Shown piece after piece: positions 26,346 to 35,295 of a DNA stretch of 63,160 bases. The stretch covers positions 1 to 63,160 of IMG/VR virus record IMGVR_UViG_3300042934_000776; one strand, written 5' to 3'. The first letter of the stretch is position 1, and each line of letters starts with the position of its first letter. Source of the DNA: a virus. The notes beneath the pieces are model-generated. The model was given only the letters and a program-made list of their open reading frames with translations. It was not told the DNA's origin and made no database searches. A program made the position numbers and the translations under genes.

Positions 26346-28595
26346 CTACTTGGTCAGCTGGGCCAGGCCACGCCGGGCCCGGTCCAGAGCGTACTTCTGA
26401 ACGTCCGCGCGCGCGGACGAGAGCTCCTGCAGCAGATCCTGCCGGGCCTCCTGCGTGCGGTACTCCTCGATCGCGAGCTTCACCGTGTCGGCGATCAGCG
26501 CCGGGGTGATGACGATCGGCTCCGGCTCGGCGGACGCCGTGATCGTCTCCTGCCCGTCGGGCACGTAGATGCCCTCGCCGATGATCGTGCCGACGCCCGC
26601 GGCGGATGCCACCAGGGCGGGGTTCGGCATCGGGAAGCCGGCCACGTTGACGACCAGACCTGCGACGAGCTCGCGGTTGCCGCCCAGCTGGCGCCAGTCG
26701 CCGGAGATCCGGCCGGACGCCATGACGGCGTACAGCTTGTCGTCGGGCACGCCGGGACGCACTCGCCCGGAGAACCAGATGCCGTGCGCGTCCTCGCCAC
26801 AGGTCACGTCGGCGATGACGGTGCCGGTGTGGTCGTAGTGCGAGACGGCGTCGGCGGCCGACAGGAACCCGCCCGCGTGGCCGGTGTCCATGGTGAGCGA
26901 GCCGACGGCGACGGGGCCCTCGGTGGTGATCACGGTGCCGGTGCGGAACCAGGCATAGTCGGTGGCCGAACGCGGCGCGAGCGTGCAGCGGCCGGGACCC
27001 TCCGGGTTGCCGATGTGGCAGACGTTCCAGACGGCGATGTAGCCGGTGATCCGCTCCCCGTCGATCTGGATCCCGGTGGGGCCGTCGAAGCGGGGGTTGT
27101 CGAACAGGCGCGCGTCGACCGGGGCAGCCGCGGCGACGATCGTGAACAGCGGGGCCGGGGTCACAGCGCCGGACGCGACCAGCGAGTGCCCACGGCCGCC
27201 GCCCTCCTGGCCGGGCCAGACGCCGATGGCCTCCTTGTGCATGTTCGAGCAGAGGCCGGCGAGCCAGTCCGGGTTCTGGACGTACTTGGCCAGCTGCATC
27301 CGGCAGCGGTTGAAGTCGCCGGGGACGCCCCACTTGATCTTCGCCGCGCCCGCGCCGCGCACCCAGTATCGACGGATGCGTGCCGTCGCCGTCGGGTGGG
27401 TGATCCAGCCGGGGCCGTCCTTCGTGCCGGGCGCGAAGCCGGACGCGATGACCGCCTCGCGGTGCTCGGTGAGCATCCACAGCCGCTGCTCGTCGTCGTC
27501 CGTGAACGACTCGTACTGCTCGAGCTCGTCAGCGGTGAGCTCGCTGAGGTCGAAGATCCAGGTCTCAGCGGCCCAGTCCTCCGGGACCAGGTCTTCGCGC
27601 CCGAGCGCCTTCGCCCGCTTCTTGATGTGGGCGCGCGCGGCTTCCGGGTCGGAAGCGCGGCCGATGGCCTGGATGGCGTTGCGGAGGTCGCTGACGTTGG
27701 CGATCGGGAACGACCCGTCGGGCAGTGCGTCGCCCTTGTCGGCCAGACGCTTGCGCTCCTCGGTCGACACCTGCCGGAACGACTCCGCCCACATGGCCGA
27801 CGCGATGAGACCCTCGGCGATGGCCTGGGTTTCGACGCATCCGCAGTCCTCGAGCGCCGCCGCGGATGCCGCGATGGCCTCCTCGGTCATCTCGTCGGGG
27901 AACTCGTGGCCGAGCGCGATCCAGCCCTCCTGGAAGGCGCCGGTGGGGACCATGTCGAAGCGCCGGATGCGCGCGGCGTTGTACCAGCGCACCTCCTGCT
28001 TGCCGTCACCGACCATGAGGTCGAGGATCTGTTCGATCCCGACCTCGTCGAGTTCGACCTCTCCCTCGAGCGCCGATGCCTCGACGGGCTTGCCGCCGTT
28101 CTCGGCGTTGTCGCGCATGATGCGCTCGCGGAGGGCTTCCCGCTCCTCGGAGACGTCGACTTCGACCGAGTCGATGATGACCGAGAGCCCGTCGTAGGAG
28201 CCATCGACGATGGACTCGATCGCCTGGGCCGCATAGTCCTTCGTGGTCATGATGACGCCGCGCCAGCGCGTCTCGAACACGCCGTCGCCCTCGGTGGGGC
28301 TCGGAACGGTCCAGAATTCGTCGATCCGGCCGACCACGGCGACCCGGGAGTTGTCGCTGCCGTGCCCGTGCTCGAATTCGTAGCCGAGCGGCGCCGGCAG
28401 GCGGCCGAAGGAGAGCGCACCGGGCCGGAAACCGCGTCCGTCGCCGGTCGCCTTGCCTTCGAGCGTCGCCACGCCGTGGACGGGGATCTCAGTGATGAGC
28501 TCCTCGCCCTCTTCGAGCTCGTCGAAGGGCATTTCGTCGTCGAGATCGTCCTCGACGGACTCCGGGGCCTCCGCGACGGTCACCTTGTCGGCCAT
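26346..28595 (-). CDS. Capsid maturation protease
   Basis: A 749-residue protein. Residues 25-210 resemble a prohead-protease module (SYDGLSVIIDSVEVDVSEE...ARIRRFDMVPTGAFQEGWIALG). The middle has the ALPDGSFPIANVSDLRNAIQ and AHIKKRAKALG region common in these proteins. The C-terminal third has a second module with LTMDTGHAGG and ASGRISGDWR, typical of actinophage maturation proteases. It would cut scaffold segments from the capsid protein. The start follows GAGGAG. The active-site residues cannot be fixed by eye. Confidence 0.75.
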   Translation of the reverse strand: MADKVTVAEAPESVEDDLDDEMPFDELEEGEELITEIPVHGVATLEGKATGDGRGFRPGALSFGRLPAPLGYEFEHGHGSDNSRVAVVGRIDEFWTVPSPTEGDGVFETRWRGVIMTTKDYAAQAIESIVDGSYDGLSVIIDSVEVDVSEEREALRERIMRDNAENGGKPVEASALEGEVELDEVGIEQILDLMVGDGKQEVRWYNAARIRRFDMVPTGAFQEGWIALGHEFPDEMTEEAIAASAAALEDCGCVETQAIAEGLIASAMWAESFRQVSTEERKRLADKGDALPDGSFPIANVSDLRNAIQAIGRASDPEAARAHIKKRAKALGREDLVPEDWAAETWIFDLSELTADELEQYESFTDDDEQRLWMLTEHREAVIASGFAPGTKDGPGWITHPTATARIRRYWVRGAGAAKIKWGVPGDFNRCRMQLAKYVQNPDWLAGLCSNMHKEAIGVWPGQEGGGRGHSLVASGAVTPAPLFTIVAAAAPVDARLFDNPRFDGPTGIQIDGERITGYIAVWNVCHIGNPEGPGRCTLAPRSATDYAWFRTGTVITTEGPVAVGSLTMDTGHAGGFLSAADAVSHYDHTGTVIADVTCGEDAHGIWFSGRVRPGVPDDKLYAVMASGRISGDWRQLGGNRELVAGLVVNVAGFPMPNPALVASAAGVGTIIGEGIYVPDGQETITASAEPEPIVITPALIADTVKLAIEEYRTQEARQDLLQELSSARADVQKYALDRARRGLAQLTK

Positions 28596-28635
28596 TTCGG
28601 TCTCCTCAGTCGTTGACAGGGCCAGAGTAGCCCGT

Positions 28636-30441
28636 TCAGGCCGCCCGGCTCGAGGGCAGCAGCTGGAGAGCGGCCCTCAGAGACGCTCTGGACGGCTCGC
28701 GACGGCTCAGAATGACCGCGCGAGTGTACATGTCGAGCACGCGCTCGAGTTGCATGGCGTCGACACCGTAATCGTCGAGCCTGACGCACTCCCAGGCGTC
28801 CGCCAGAAGGTGATCGAGGTCCCCGCGCTCCACCTGGGCGTGCAGATACAGCCGGTTCGCGCTCGTGGGCGGCTCCTTGATCGAGAACTTCGTCTTGATC
28901 CGGTTGCCGGCACGCTGCAGCGCGCGGTCCACCATCTGCTCGCAGGCCATCACAAGCCCGTTGAGCTCGGCGGCGTTCGAGTTGGGGCGCTGCGGGAGCT
29001 CTCGGACGGGATGCTGGCGGATCGACGGCAGCGGACGGGCCTCCACGGGCGGTCGGCTATCGGTGATCTGCACGTCGAGGTCGACGCCGGACTCCTCGAG
29101 CGCCGCCTCGACAATCTCCGGCGTGGTCGAACCGCTGGCCGCGCGCAGTCGGAGGATCTCGGCGCGCTCCTCATCGGTCATCAGGTCGGACGGCTCGAAG
29201 CCGTTCTCGCGCGCGACCGCCTCGCGACCCAGGATGAGCTCGCGGTGGAGCTCGAGGGCTTCCTTCGAGCGGTTCGGACGCATCCGCATCGCCGACGTGT
29301 CGGCCATGATGGCGAATCGGTTCGGATCGTCGATGCCGGGCTCGCCGTCGAGGGCCACGCGGTAGTAGCCGGTAGTGATCGAGCTCGTGACGATGTGCAG
29401 CAGGGGCTCGGCGTGGATCTTGACGTTGTTCTCGTCGGACAGCCAGGCGTTCCAGTGGTTCGACCCGGCGTTGCCGAGCAGCACCTCGGGGGGCATGTCC
29501 ATGCCGGTCGCAACACCGGTGACGAGCTCGCGGCGCAGTGCGGGCGCCGCCTTGTCGAGCTCCGACCAGAAGTTGATGACCTTGACCTTGTCGACGAACT
29601 CTCCGGGCGTCTCGCCGATCAGCGGCATCATCGCCTCGGCCGACGACGGGTCCTCGATGGCGATCTGCATCCGCTCGAACAGCAGGTCGGCCAGGCCCTG
29701 GGCGTTGCCAGGCTGGATACTGTCGCGGACGATCGCGGGGTCGCCGGCATTCAGCTGGCGGACGGGTGCGGAGGGGAAAGATGTCTCCGACGGGACCAGC
29801 ATCATGCCGGCACCGGTCAGGCGGGAGTCGATCTGCGCCGCGATGCGCTTGCGCAGCTGCAGAAGTTCGCTCAGCGTGCCGAGCAGCGCGCGCGAGGGAG
29901 CATCGGCCTTTTTCTTGTTGCGGGGGTGGGGCTTCCAGATGTAGATGACCATCGGCTTGCCCTTGAGGGGCTTCCCGTTGACGCGCCAGGTGCCGCCGGA
30001 GCGGGTCACCTCGGTCGTCGCGGCCACCTGCCAGTCGTCAGGGTCCGTGGCCCCCTCGGTCATCGACGGGCCGATGAGATAGCCGCCGCCGGCGACACTG
30101 AGGTGGATGCCGAACTGGCGCAGCATCTCCGAGTGGCCCTCTTCGCCGCCGTAGAGCTCGTCGAGCGCGGCCAAGGCGACCGGATTCTGGGTCGGGGCCC
30201 ACTTCCCGTCGGCCCCCTTCTCCATGGCGACCAGCTTGGCCCGCGAGAGCAGCGCGCCGACGATGGCGCAGCCCTGGTGGTACTCCTGGATGAGGTCGAA
30301 GAAGTCCCACGCGGTGCGCATCCACTCTTCGCCGCCGCGCGCCTTCGAGTCCGTGTCGGTCTTGCCGGATCGGCGGGTCGAGTAGTTCTTCGCAGCCCCC
30401 AGAATGGCTGAGGCGCGAGGCGCGCGTTCCTTCCGCGGCAT
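28636..30441 (-). CDS. Portal protein
   Basis: A 601-residue protein with the usual portal plan: TAWDFFDLIQEYHQGCAIVGALLSRAK near the N-terminus, a wing region with GGTWRVNGKPL, VIYIWKPHPRNKKKADAPSR in mid-protein, and WSELDKAAPALRRELVTGVA with GNAGSNHWNAWLSDENN before the stem and clip. It forms the dodecameric DNA gate at one capsid vertex. The start at 30441 follows GAGGGG. It heads the head-gene transcript after two terminator hairpins. Confidence 0.88.
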   Translation of the reverse strand: MPRKERAPRASAILGAAKNYSTRRSGKTDTDSKARGGEEWMRTAWDFFDLIQEYHQGCAIVGALLSRAKLVAMEKGADGKWAPTQNPVALAALDELYGGEEGHSEMLRQFGIHLSVAGGGYLIGPSMTEGATDPDDWQVAATTEVTRSGGTWRVNGKPLKGKPMVIYIWKPHPRNKKKADAPSRALLGTLSELLQLRKRIAAQIDSRLTGAGMMLVPSETSFPSAPVRQLNAGDPAIVRDSIQPGNAQGLADLLFERMQIAIEDPSSAEAMMPLIGETPGEFVDKVKVINFWSELDKAAPALRRELVTGVATGMDMPPEVLLGNAGSNHWNAWLSDENNVKIHAEPLLHIVTSSITTGYYRVALDGEPGIDDPNRFAIMADTSAMRMRPNRSKEALELHRELILGREAVARENGFEPSDLMTDEERAEILRLRAASGSTTPEIVEAALEESGVDLDVQITDSRPPVEARPLPSIRQHPVRELPQRPNSNAAELNGLVMACEQMVDRALQRAGNRIKTKFSIKEPPTSANRLYLHAQVERGDLDHLLADAWECVRLDDYGVDAMQLERVLDMYTRAVILSRREPSRASLRAALQLLPSSRAA

Positions 30442-30515
30442 TCCGACCCCTCACATCGCGTCTCTGGCGCGAGAGCGCCCTGGCGGCATCATAGCTGGGC
30501 GGACCGCCGGACGCA

Positions 30516-30547
30516 CGAACACCCCGCCCTTCGGGTCGGGGTGTTCG
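30516..30547 (-). terminator. Terminator hairpin, portal-proximal
   Basis: CGAACACCCCG and CGGGGTGTTCG pair over 11 bp, with an inner CCC/GGG extension around TTC. It is the second of two hairpins between the DUF1360-like gene and the portal gene. Confidence 0.8.
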
Positions 30548-30621
30548 GCTTCAGAAGCGAGCGATGTGCAAGCCTCGTCCCAGTCGAGATGAGCGTATCA
30601 GTCTCCGCCGGGGAAAGCAGT

Positions 30622-30652
30622 GAGCCCCCGAGACTGGGGGACTCGGGGGCTC
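30622..30652 (-). terminator. Terminator hairpin, downstream of DUF1360-like gene
   Basis: GAGCCCCCGAG and CTCGGGGGCTC form an 11-bp perfect stem (12 with the flanking T-A) around a 9-base loop, 40 bases after the stop of the membrane protein gene on the minus strand. Confidence 0.8.
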
Positions 30653-30691
30653 AAGGTGCTGGGAACACCATGCCTGGGTGGTGACGACAGG

Positions 30692-31033
30692 CTACTCCTG
30701 CTGGCCGTCCCTGACAATGACCATCGGGGCGAGATAGCCGATAGCGAGGCCGCCCCAGAAGATCCACCACGCCCATGCGACCCACTCGACATGCTGGCCG
30801 CCGATCCACCAGCCGATGCACGCGAGCGCGACCCAGAACGCCAGGCACCACCAGCAGAACAGCAGCATCATCCACTCGCCCTCACGGGTCATCCGGCGCC
30901 ACAGGTCCCGGACCCAGACGCTCGGCGGGAAGTCGTCGTAGACGATCGCGCGCGTCAGCCGTGCCACGCCGAGCACGGCGACAGCCACGTGCAACAGGAT
31001 GTACGGCAGCGTGTCCCAGGTGATCTCGATCAT
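30692..31033 (-). CDS. DUF1360-like membrane protein
   Basis: A 113-residue protein with a short N-terminal hydrophobic stretch containing LGVARLTRAIVYDDFP, and two tryptophan-rich membrane spans (about 53-73 and 84-104). The RLTRxxxxDD pattern and size fit the DUF1360 family, often found beside terminase genes in actinophages. Its role is not known. It overlaps the large terminase stop by four bases. Confidence 0.65.
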   Translation of the reverse strand: MIEITWDTLPYILLHVAVAVLGVARLTRAIVYDDFPPSVWVRDLWRRMTREGEWMMLLFCWWCLAFWVALACIGWWIGGQHVEWVAWAWWIFWGGLAIGYLAPMVIVRDGQQE

Positions 31034-32565
31034 CGGGCTAGTCCCTTTCGCCAGTTCTTCATTGCGTGCCTCGAGCCGGGTGCGTGGCTGCTCGGCGTTC
31101 GTGTGGAGCCCTTCGGCACGCCCCAGCTGGTCTCACCCTGCTGCTTGCCGGACAGCTGGGTGAGGCCCCAGACCAGCGCGTCGATGCGGTCAGGTGAGCC
31201 GGGAGTGACGTCGGGCACCCAGGTGAGCATCTGATCTTCAAGGTCGGCGAGCTCCGCCATCTCCTGGTGGGTGACGAGCTTCTGCTCGTAGATGCCGGCG
31301 ATCGGGTCGGCGCGGACCGCCTTGCCCCGCTTCGCCTTGACCTGGTCGATCTTGCCCTTGAAGCCGGACAGCCGCAGCACGGTCGTGGCGGTGTCGCCGC
31401 CGTACCGCTCGAGCACGATCGCATCGGCCTCGTACTTCGCGTAGAGCCGCTGCGCTTCCTTCGCCCAGCCCTCCGGGGTGTACGCGCCGGTCGCGTCCTC
31501 GAAGACGTGGTAGCGGTCGCCGCGCTTGCCGCAGACCACGATGCCGGTGAGGTCGGAGGTCTTGTCCTTCGAGCCGGCCGGGTCGACGGCGACCACGATC
31601 CGGTCCATGTCGGACGGGACGTACCGCTCGCGGCGCAGCCAGTCGGCCTCCCACAGCGCGCCCTCGACATCCTCGAGCAGCATGGCGTCGAGCTCCTGCT
31701 TGCCCTTGCGGGTGCCGCGGAGCGGGTTGATGACGCGGCGCTTGTACCCCTCGTCCAGGTTCTTGATGTTCACCGACGTGGGCACCTGCACCAGGATGGT
31801 CCGCGGCGCGACCATCAGGTCACCCTCCTCGTCGTACTGCGGATTGCCGTCGCCGTCGAGCAGTTCCTGCCCCTTCTCGGCGATCCGCTCCTTCGTCCAC
31901 GGCACCGGCAGTGGGCTCGAGGTGAGCAACGTCTTCGCTCCACCGGGGACGCCCATCGACCGCAGCCCCAGGGTGTAGTTCGACCACACCTCGTCGATCA
32001 GGTCGATGTGGCACGGCTCGTCGATCCAGCCGGCGCCGTGCTCCGGGCCACGCAGCGACTCCGGCTCCTCGCCGGAGTAGCCGAACGCCTTCGCGCCGTT
32101 CTCGAAGGTGAACTCCTTCAGGGCGGGCTTCCAGTCCCAGGCTTCGCCGGCCTCTTCGCAGGCGACGATGAGACCGGCGGGCCCTTCGACCATGGTGGCG
32201 CGCACGTCGACACCACGGCGGCCGATCAGAGCGATGCGACCAGTGACCAGCGCCATCTGCCGGGTCCAGTGGCCACCGGCTTTCGTCTTGCCGGCACCAC
32301 GGCCCGACATGTAGAACCAGGTGTCCCAGTCGACGCCGCGCGGCGGCCACTGGTCGCCGCGCGCGTGCCGGTCGGGAGCACCTTCGTGCGGCTCGCCGTC
32401 GCAGCGGCGGCCGCGGTGGCAGAACCAGACCTTCGTGTCGTCGGACTTCTTCTTGCGGTAGCGCGCCATCACCTCGGCGCGCTGCTTCTCCGGCAGCCGG
32501 TCGATCTTCTTCAGGAGCTCGAGCGCGTCAGCGTTCGGAAGTCTCTGCGGCATTACCAGGGTCAC
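31030..32565 (-). CDS. Terminase large subunit
   Basis: A 511-residue packaging motor. The ATPase Walker A is SGRGAGKT (87-94) and Walker B is GWIDE (179-183). The nuclease domain has VVAVDPAG (D328), an acidic residue in DAIVLERYGGD and D in RIDALVWGL near the C-terminus. It pumps DNA into the prohead through the portal and cuts it. The start is GTG at 32565, seven bases after GGGAGG; an internal ATG at 32553 is less likely. It overlaps the upstream gene by 38 bases. Confidence 0.93.
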   Translation of the reverse strand: MTLVMPQRLPNADALELLKKIDRLPEKQRAEVMARYRKKKSDDTKVWFCHRGRRCDGEPHEGAPDRHARGDQWPPRGVDWDTWFYMSGRGAGKTKAGGHWTRQMALVTGRIALIGRRGVDVRATMVEGPAGLIVACEEAGEAWDWKPALKEFTFENGAKAFGYSGEEPESLRGPEHGAGWIDEPCHIDLIDEVWSNYTLGLRSMGVPGGAKTLLTSSPLPVPWTKERIAEKGQELLDGDGNPQYDEEGDLMVAPRTILVQVPTSVNIKNLDEGYKRRVINPLRGTRKGKQELDAMLLEDVEGALWEADWLRRERYVPSDMDRIVVAVDPAGSKDKTSDLTGIVVCGKRGDRYHVFEDATGAYTPEGWAKEAQRLYAKYEADAIVLERYGGDTATTVLRLSGFKGKIDQVKAKRGKAVRADPIAGIYEQKLVTHQEMAELADLEDQMLTWVPDVTPGSPDRIDALVWGLTQLSGKQQGETSWGVPKGSTRTPSSHAPGSRHAMKNWRKGLAR

Positions 32566-32902
32566 GCGGCTGCACCTCCCAGCGCCCGTAGAGCGCCCCG
32601 TCCAGATCCTTCGTCGGCTTCGAGCCGACCCGGCCGATCGGGGTGATCCCCGCGTCGAGCTCGAACAGGTCGACGGCCTCGAGCCCGAGGTCCATCGCCA
32701 CGACGGCCAGCGTAGCGCGCCGGATGTACCCGGAGATCGAGATGCCGCGCTTGCGGGCGGCGATCACCAGGAACCGGTGCGCGGCGATCAGGAAGCCGAC
32801 ACGGGAGATGTGCGCGGAGTCGCTGGCGCCGCGGGTGCGTGTCTTCGTGTCGTGCGATCGCGCCGCAGCCTGATCGCGGACTAGGTCGCGCCAGCTAGTC
32901 AT
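32528..32902 (-). CDS. Hypothetical protein, possible ribbon-helix-helix type
   Basis: A 124-residue protein. The central part (SRVGFLIAAHRFLVIAARKRGISISGYIRRATLAVVAMDLG) has the spacing of a small DNA-binding helix pair, followed by a C-terminal ELDAGITPIGRVGS region. It starts in an ATGA overlap and ends inside the large terminase gene. A regulatory or packaging-accessory role is possible but unproven. Confidence 0.55.
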   Translation of the reverse strand: MTSWRDLVRDQAAARSHDTKTRTRGASDSAHISRVGFLIAAHRFLVIAARKRGISISGYIRRATLAVVAMDLGLEAVDLFELDAGITPIGRVGSKPTKDLDGALYGRWEVQPRDPGNAAETSER

Positions 32903-33051
32903 GTTCCCGACACCGTCACCATCGTCGCGCAGTCTCGGCACTCGATCTCTTCGCCACTCGGCTCGACATCAGGAGGCTGAGTCTCCTGCACCTCACCGCA
33001 AACCGGGCAGGTCCACACGTACCAGGCGACGGCCTGGGCCTCCTCGGTCAT
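32899..33051 (-). CDS. Small zinc-ribbon protein
   Basis: A 50-residue protein with two cysteine pairs (TCPVCG and ECRDC) 26 residues apart, the signature of a zinc ribbon. It starts and ends in four-base overlaps with its neighbours. Function unknown; such ribbons often bind nucleic acid or partner proteins. Confidence 0.6.
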   Translation of the reverse strand: MTEEAQAVAWYVWTCPVCGEVQETQPPDVEPSGEEIECRDCATMVTVSGT

Positions 33052-33254
33052 CGGCCCGTGCGGGGGAACGTGCGCCGGGTCCGAGGATTCCCGGCACGGC
33101 GCAGCTTCGCGGCCGGCGTGTCCTTCAACAGCACGCGCCACATCCCCGCGATCCGCGCGTCACGCGCAGCCACGGGGATCGGCTCGAGCGCCAGGGAGGC
33201 GCGGCCGCTCTTGTGGAAGCGCCGCGTGAACCAGACCTTGTTACGCCTCGTCAT
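33048..33254 (-). CDS. Hypothetical basic protein
   Basis: A 68-residue strongly basic protein (about one quarter Arg/Lys) running from an overlap with the small terminase end into the zinc-ribbon gene. No motif beyond basic helices is visible. It may bind DNA or RNA near the packaging machinery; that is only inference. Confidence 0.5.
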   Translation of the reverse strand: MTRRNKVWFTRRFHKSGRASLALEPIPVAARDARIAGMWRVLLKDTPAAKLRRAGNPRTRRTFPRTGR

Positions 33255-33879
33255 CGTCGACCACCTCCGCGTCCTCGACATCCTCGACGTCCCAGATCGA
33301 CGCCTCCTGAGTGATCTCGCCCTGGTGCTGCTGCATGAGCACCTGCACCATCGCGTTGAGCTCGGCGGTGTCGGCGGTGACCTCCATGCGGGTCGGTGCC
33401 TTCGCGCCAGTGATGGTGGCGTGCGTCTGCAGCGCCTTCAGCGCCTGGTCGTGCCAGCGGATCTTGTCGGTGTTGGCGATCTTGTTGCCCTTGTCGTCGA
33501 CCAGGTAGTCGGCGGACGCCATCCGCATCGCCTGGCCGAGCAGGTTCTCGGCGCGCATCGCCTCGACCTGGCGGAGCGTCTCCCAGTTCTCCACCGGGTG
33601 CAGGTTGGCCAGCGCCGAGTAGTACGCGGTCTGTGCGGACTGGACGCTGGCGTAGCCGAGCTCCTTGACCACCTCGGGCCACGGCGTGCCCACCATGCGG
33701 AGGTTCACGACCGCGGCCGCGCGCGTGTCAGGGGTGGTGAGCGCGTCCGGTTCGACGGCGAGCGGCGGCAGCTGCGGGATCCGCTCCTTCAGCGGCTTCC
33801 GCTTCTTGCCTGCCTTGCCGGCGGCCGCGCGCTGCTCCGACTTGCGCTTCGGCTTCGGAGCGTCGAAGTGCTGGGTCAT
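33241..33879 (-). CDS. Terminase small subunit (probable)
   Basis: A 212-residue protein with a basic N-terminal tail (PKPKRKSEQRAAAGKAGKKRK), then a helix-turn-helix-like segment (GTPWPEVVKELGYASVQSAQTAYYSAL), a helical core and an acidic C-terminus (VEDVEDAEVVDDDEA). That plan and its place before the large terminase fit the DNA-recognition subunit. The start follows GAGG. Sequence identity with a known family cannot be checked here. Confidence 0.7.
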   Translation of the reverse strand: MTQHFDAPKPKRKSEQRAAAGKAGKKRKPLKERIPQLPPLAVEPDALTTPDTRAAAVVNLRMVGTPWPEVVKELGYASVQSAQTAYYSALANLHPVENWETLRQVEAMRAENLLGQAMRMASADYLVDDKGNKIANTDKIRWHDQALKALQTHATITGAKAPTRMEVTADTAELNAMVQVLMQQHQGEITQEASIWDVEDVEDAEVVDDDEA

Positions 33880-34094
33880 CCGATCCTCACCGTGACGTCG
33901 AGCCCGCGGAGGTGCACCCGGCCGAACGCGCCCAGCTTGGCCATCTCCGGCGCCGACAGCAGCGCGTACCGCTTGGCGCGGCCGGGCTCGAGGATCTCGC
34001 CGGACTCGGTGACGACGTCGGGCTCACGGTCGATGACCCACCACGACGACTTGAAGCACTGGCTCTTGCGCTTGGCCTCGACTCCAGAGATCAT
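33876..34094 (-). CDS. Hypothetical protein
   Basis: A 72-residue mixed alpha-beta protein between the small terminase and a ribbon-helix-helix-like gene, with four-base overlaps on both sides. No motif recognised. Confidence 0.55.
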   Translation of the reverse strand: MISGVEAKRKSQCFKSSWWVIDREPDVVTESGEILEPGRAKRYALLSAPEMAKLGAFGRVHLRGLDVTVRIG

Positions 34095-34249
34095 CCCCGG
34101 TCCTCCTTCTGCAGCTGACGGTAGTAGGCGGAGGTGTCGGAGAGGCCGCGGCGAGCTTTCTTGCGCTCGAGGTCCGCGGTTTCTTCGTCGTTCAGACGGA
34201 ATGCGACCAGCTTGTTGCGGACGCTCGTCCCGTCTGTCTTCCGACCCAT
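34091..34249 (-). CDS. Ribbon-helix-helix-like small DNA-binding protein
   Basis: A 52-residue protein, MGRKTDG..., with NKLVAFRLNDEETADLERKKARRG: a beta strand then two helices, as in Arc/CopG repressors. It could be a phage regulator. A TATAAC hexamer lies just upstream of its start (GTATAACGC then ATG), the only gap in this run of overlapped genes, so it may have its own promoter with a very short leader. Confidence 0.6.
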   Translation of the reverse strand: MGRKTDGTSVRNKLVAFRLNDEETADLERKKARRGLSDTSAYYRQLQKEDRG

Positions 34250-34259
34250 GCGTTATACG

Positions 34260-34574
34260 CTACCTCGGGCAGCCCAGATCGCGCCATCGCTCGACGGCAT
34301 CCTGCGACGGGAACTCGAAGATGTGCCCGAACGGGACGCCGGGGTCCAGCCGGTAGGTGCGGGTGCCGGCTTCGCTGTCGAGAACCACCATGATGCCGCG
34401 CCCGGCCGGGTCGACCAGCATCCGTTCCGCCATCGTCTCGAGCGCCTGATGCTGCATCGCGATCTGCGTCATCGTCAGTTGGCGGATGATGTCCTGCGTC
34501 TGCCGGATGTACTCGTCCAGGTCGAACGCGCGGTGGCCGCCGACGATCTCCCAGAAGTCCTCGTCTGTAGTCAT
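34260..34574 (-). CDS. Hypothetical protein
   Basis: A 104-residue protein with a helical first half (DLDEYIRQTQDIIRQLTMTQIAMQHQALETMAER) and a beta-like second half (GIMVVLDSEAGTRTYRLDPG). It overlaps the upstream gene by four bases. No family recognised. Confidence 0.55.
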   Translation of the reverse strand: MTTDEDFWEIVGGHRAFDLDEYIRQTQDIIRQLTMTQIAMQHQALETMAERMLVDPAGRGIMVVLDSEAGTRTYRLDPGVPFGHIFEFPSQDAVERWRDLGCPR

Positions 34575-34798
34575 GTGAACCTCACCCCTTTCCGCTGGAA
34601 GACTTCGGCGCCGCGCTGCTCAGCCTCCTCGAAGCGCTGATGCACCGATGCCGCTGACTCCATGATGCCCATTGCCGCGTCGTCGCCGACCAGTGCGGCG
34701 ATCATGCTGAAGGTGACCAGCATCCCGTTACGGTCCGCTTTCTCCCGGTACGCCTGCAGTGCGACCCGCTCGCACCACTGCGGCAGCGAGATGTTCAT
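34571..34798 (-). CDS. Hypothetical helical protein
   Basis: A 75-residue helical protein (LPQWCERVALQAYREKADRNGM...). The start at 34798 overlaps the SLOG-like gene stop by four bases; a longer frame is rejected because it would cover that gene. Function unknown. Confidence 0.55.
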   Translation of the reverse strand: MNISLPQWCERVALQAYREKADRNGMLVTFSMIAALVGDDAAMGIMESAASVHQRFEEAEQRGAEVFQRKGVRFT

Positions 34799-35295
34799 GC
34801 GGCCCTCTTCATCACGGTGACCTGACGGCTGACGTCCACGTGCACGATCGGCAGACCGCGGCCGAGCGCCTTCTGGACGCAGGACGCGGTGCCGCCGGTC
34901 TGGTGGAACGGGTCCCACACGGCGATGACCAGGTCGGCGGCGTCCAGCATCCGGTCGTTGCGGGCGTGGAGGGCCTGCACGCTGTAGCGCGGCGCGATCT
35001 CCCACACCCGGGCCGAACGCCCCTGCAGGTACTGCCAGGTCGCCTGGTCCGTCCTCGACCACTTGTCGGCCTGCTGCGGGAACGGCACGAACGACCATAG
35101 CGGGACGCCGGCGGCCAGGACCGCCGACGCCCACCAGGTGTCGGCGCCGAGCGCGAGCCCGGAGATGCCGACCTCCATGCCGTCGTCGGCCAGCTTGAAC
35201 GCGAGCCGCTCGAGCTCACCGGCCGCCCACACCTGTGCGCCTTCGGACAAGTGCTGCGGCCGGTGGCCCGTGACCATGACCCGGGTGAAGCTCAT
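34795..35295 (-). CDS. SLOG-superfamily (DprA/YpsA-like) protein
   Basis: A 166-residue protein with a Rossmann-like start, VMVTGHRP, followed by VGISGLALGADTWWASAVL and IAVWDPFHQTGGTASCVQKAL. These are the nucleotide-binding elements of the SLOG fold shared by DprA, YpsA and lysine-decarboxylase-like proteins. Phage members are common and mostly unstudied. It may bind a nucleotide or ADP-ribose derivative; a tie to host nucleotide-signal defences is possible but speculative. The start at 35295 is in an ATGA overlap. Confidence 0.65.
   Translation of the reverse strand: MSFTRVMVTGHRPQHLSEGAQVWAAGELERLAFKLADDGMEVGISGLALGADTWWASAVLAAGVPLWSFVPFPQQADKWSRTDQATWQYLQGRSARVWEIAPRYSVQALHARNDRMLDAADLVIAVWDPFHQTGGTASCVQKALGRGLPIVHVDVSRQVTVMKRAA

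Larger units (their letters stand above)
30442..30691 (-). promoter_or_regulatory. Intergenic control segment upstream of the portal gene
   Basis: These 250 bases without a gene hold two terminator-like hairpins (30516-30547 and 30622-30652) and, closer to the portal gene, a TATGAT -10-like hexamer on the minus strand (30493-30488). No clear -35 precedes it. A short GGCGC-GAGA-GCGCC dyad lies at 30464-30477. The arrangement suggests that the terminase transcript ends here and a head-gene transcript starts. Confidence 0.5.

Noticed and set aside
24042-28616. Two very long plus-strand frames opposite the capsid and protease genes
   Set aside because: Both mirror real minus-strand head genes codon for codon and show no independent ribosome site or domain.
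28453-30411. Long plus-strand frame opposite the portal gene
   Set aside because: Antisense shadow of the portal gene; composition is Arg/Gly/Leu-rich without motifs.
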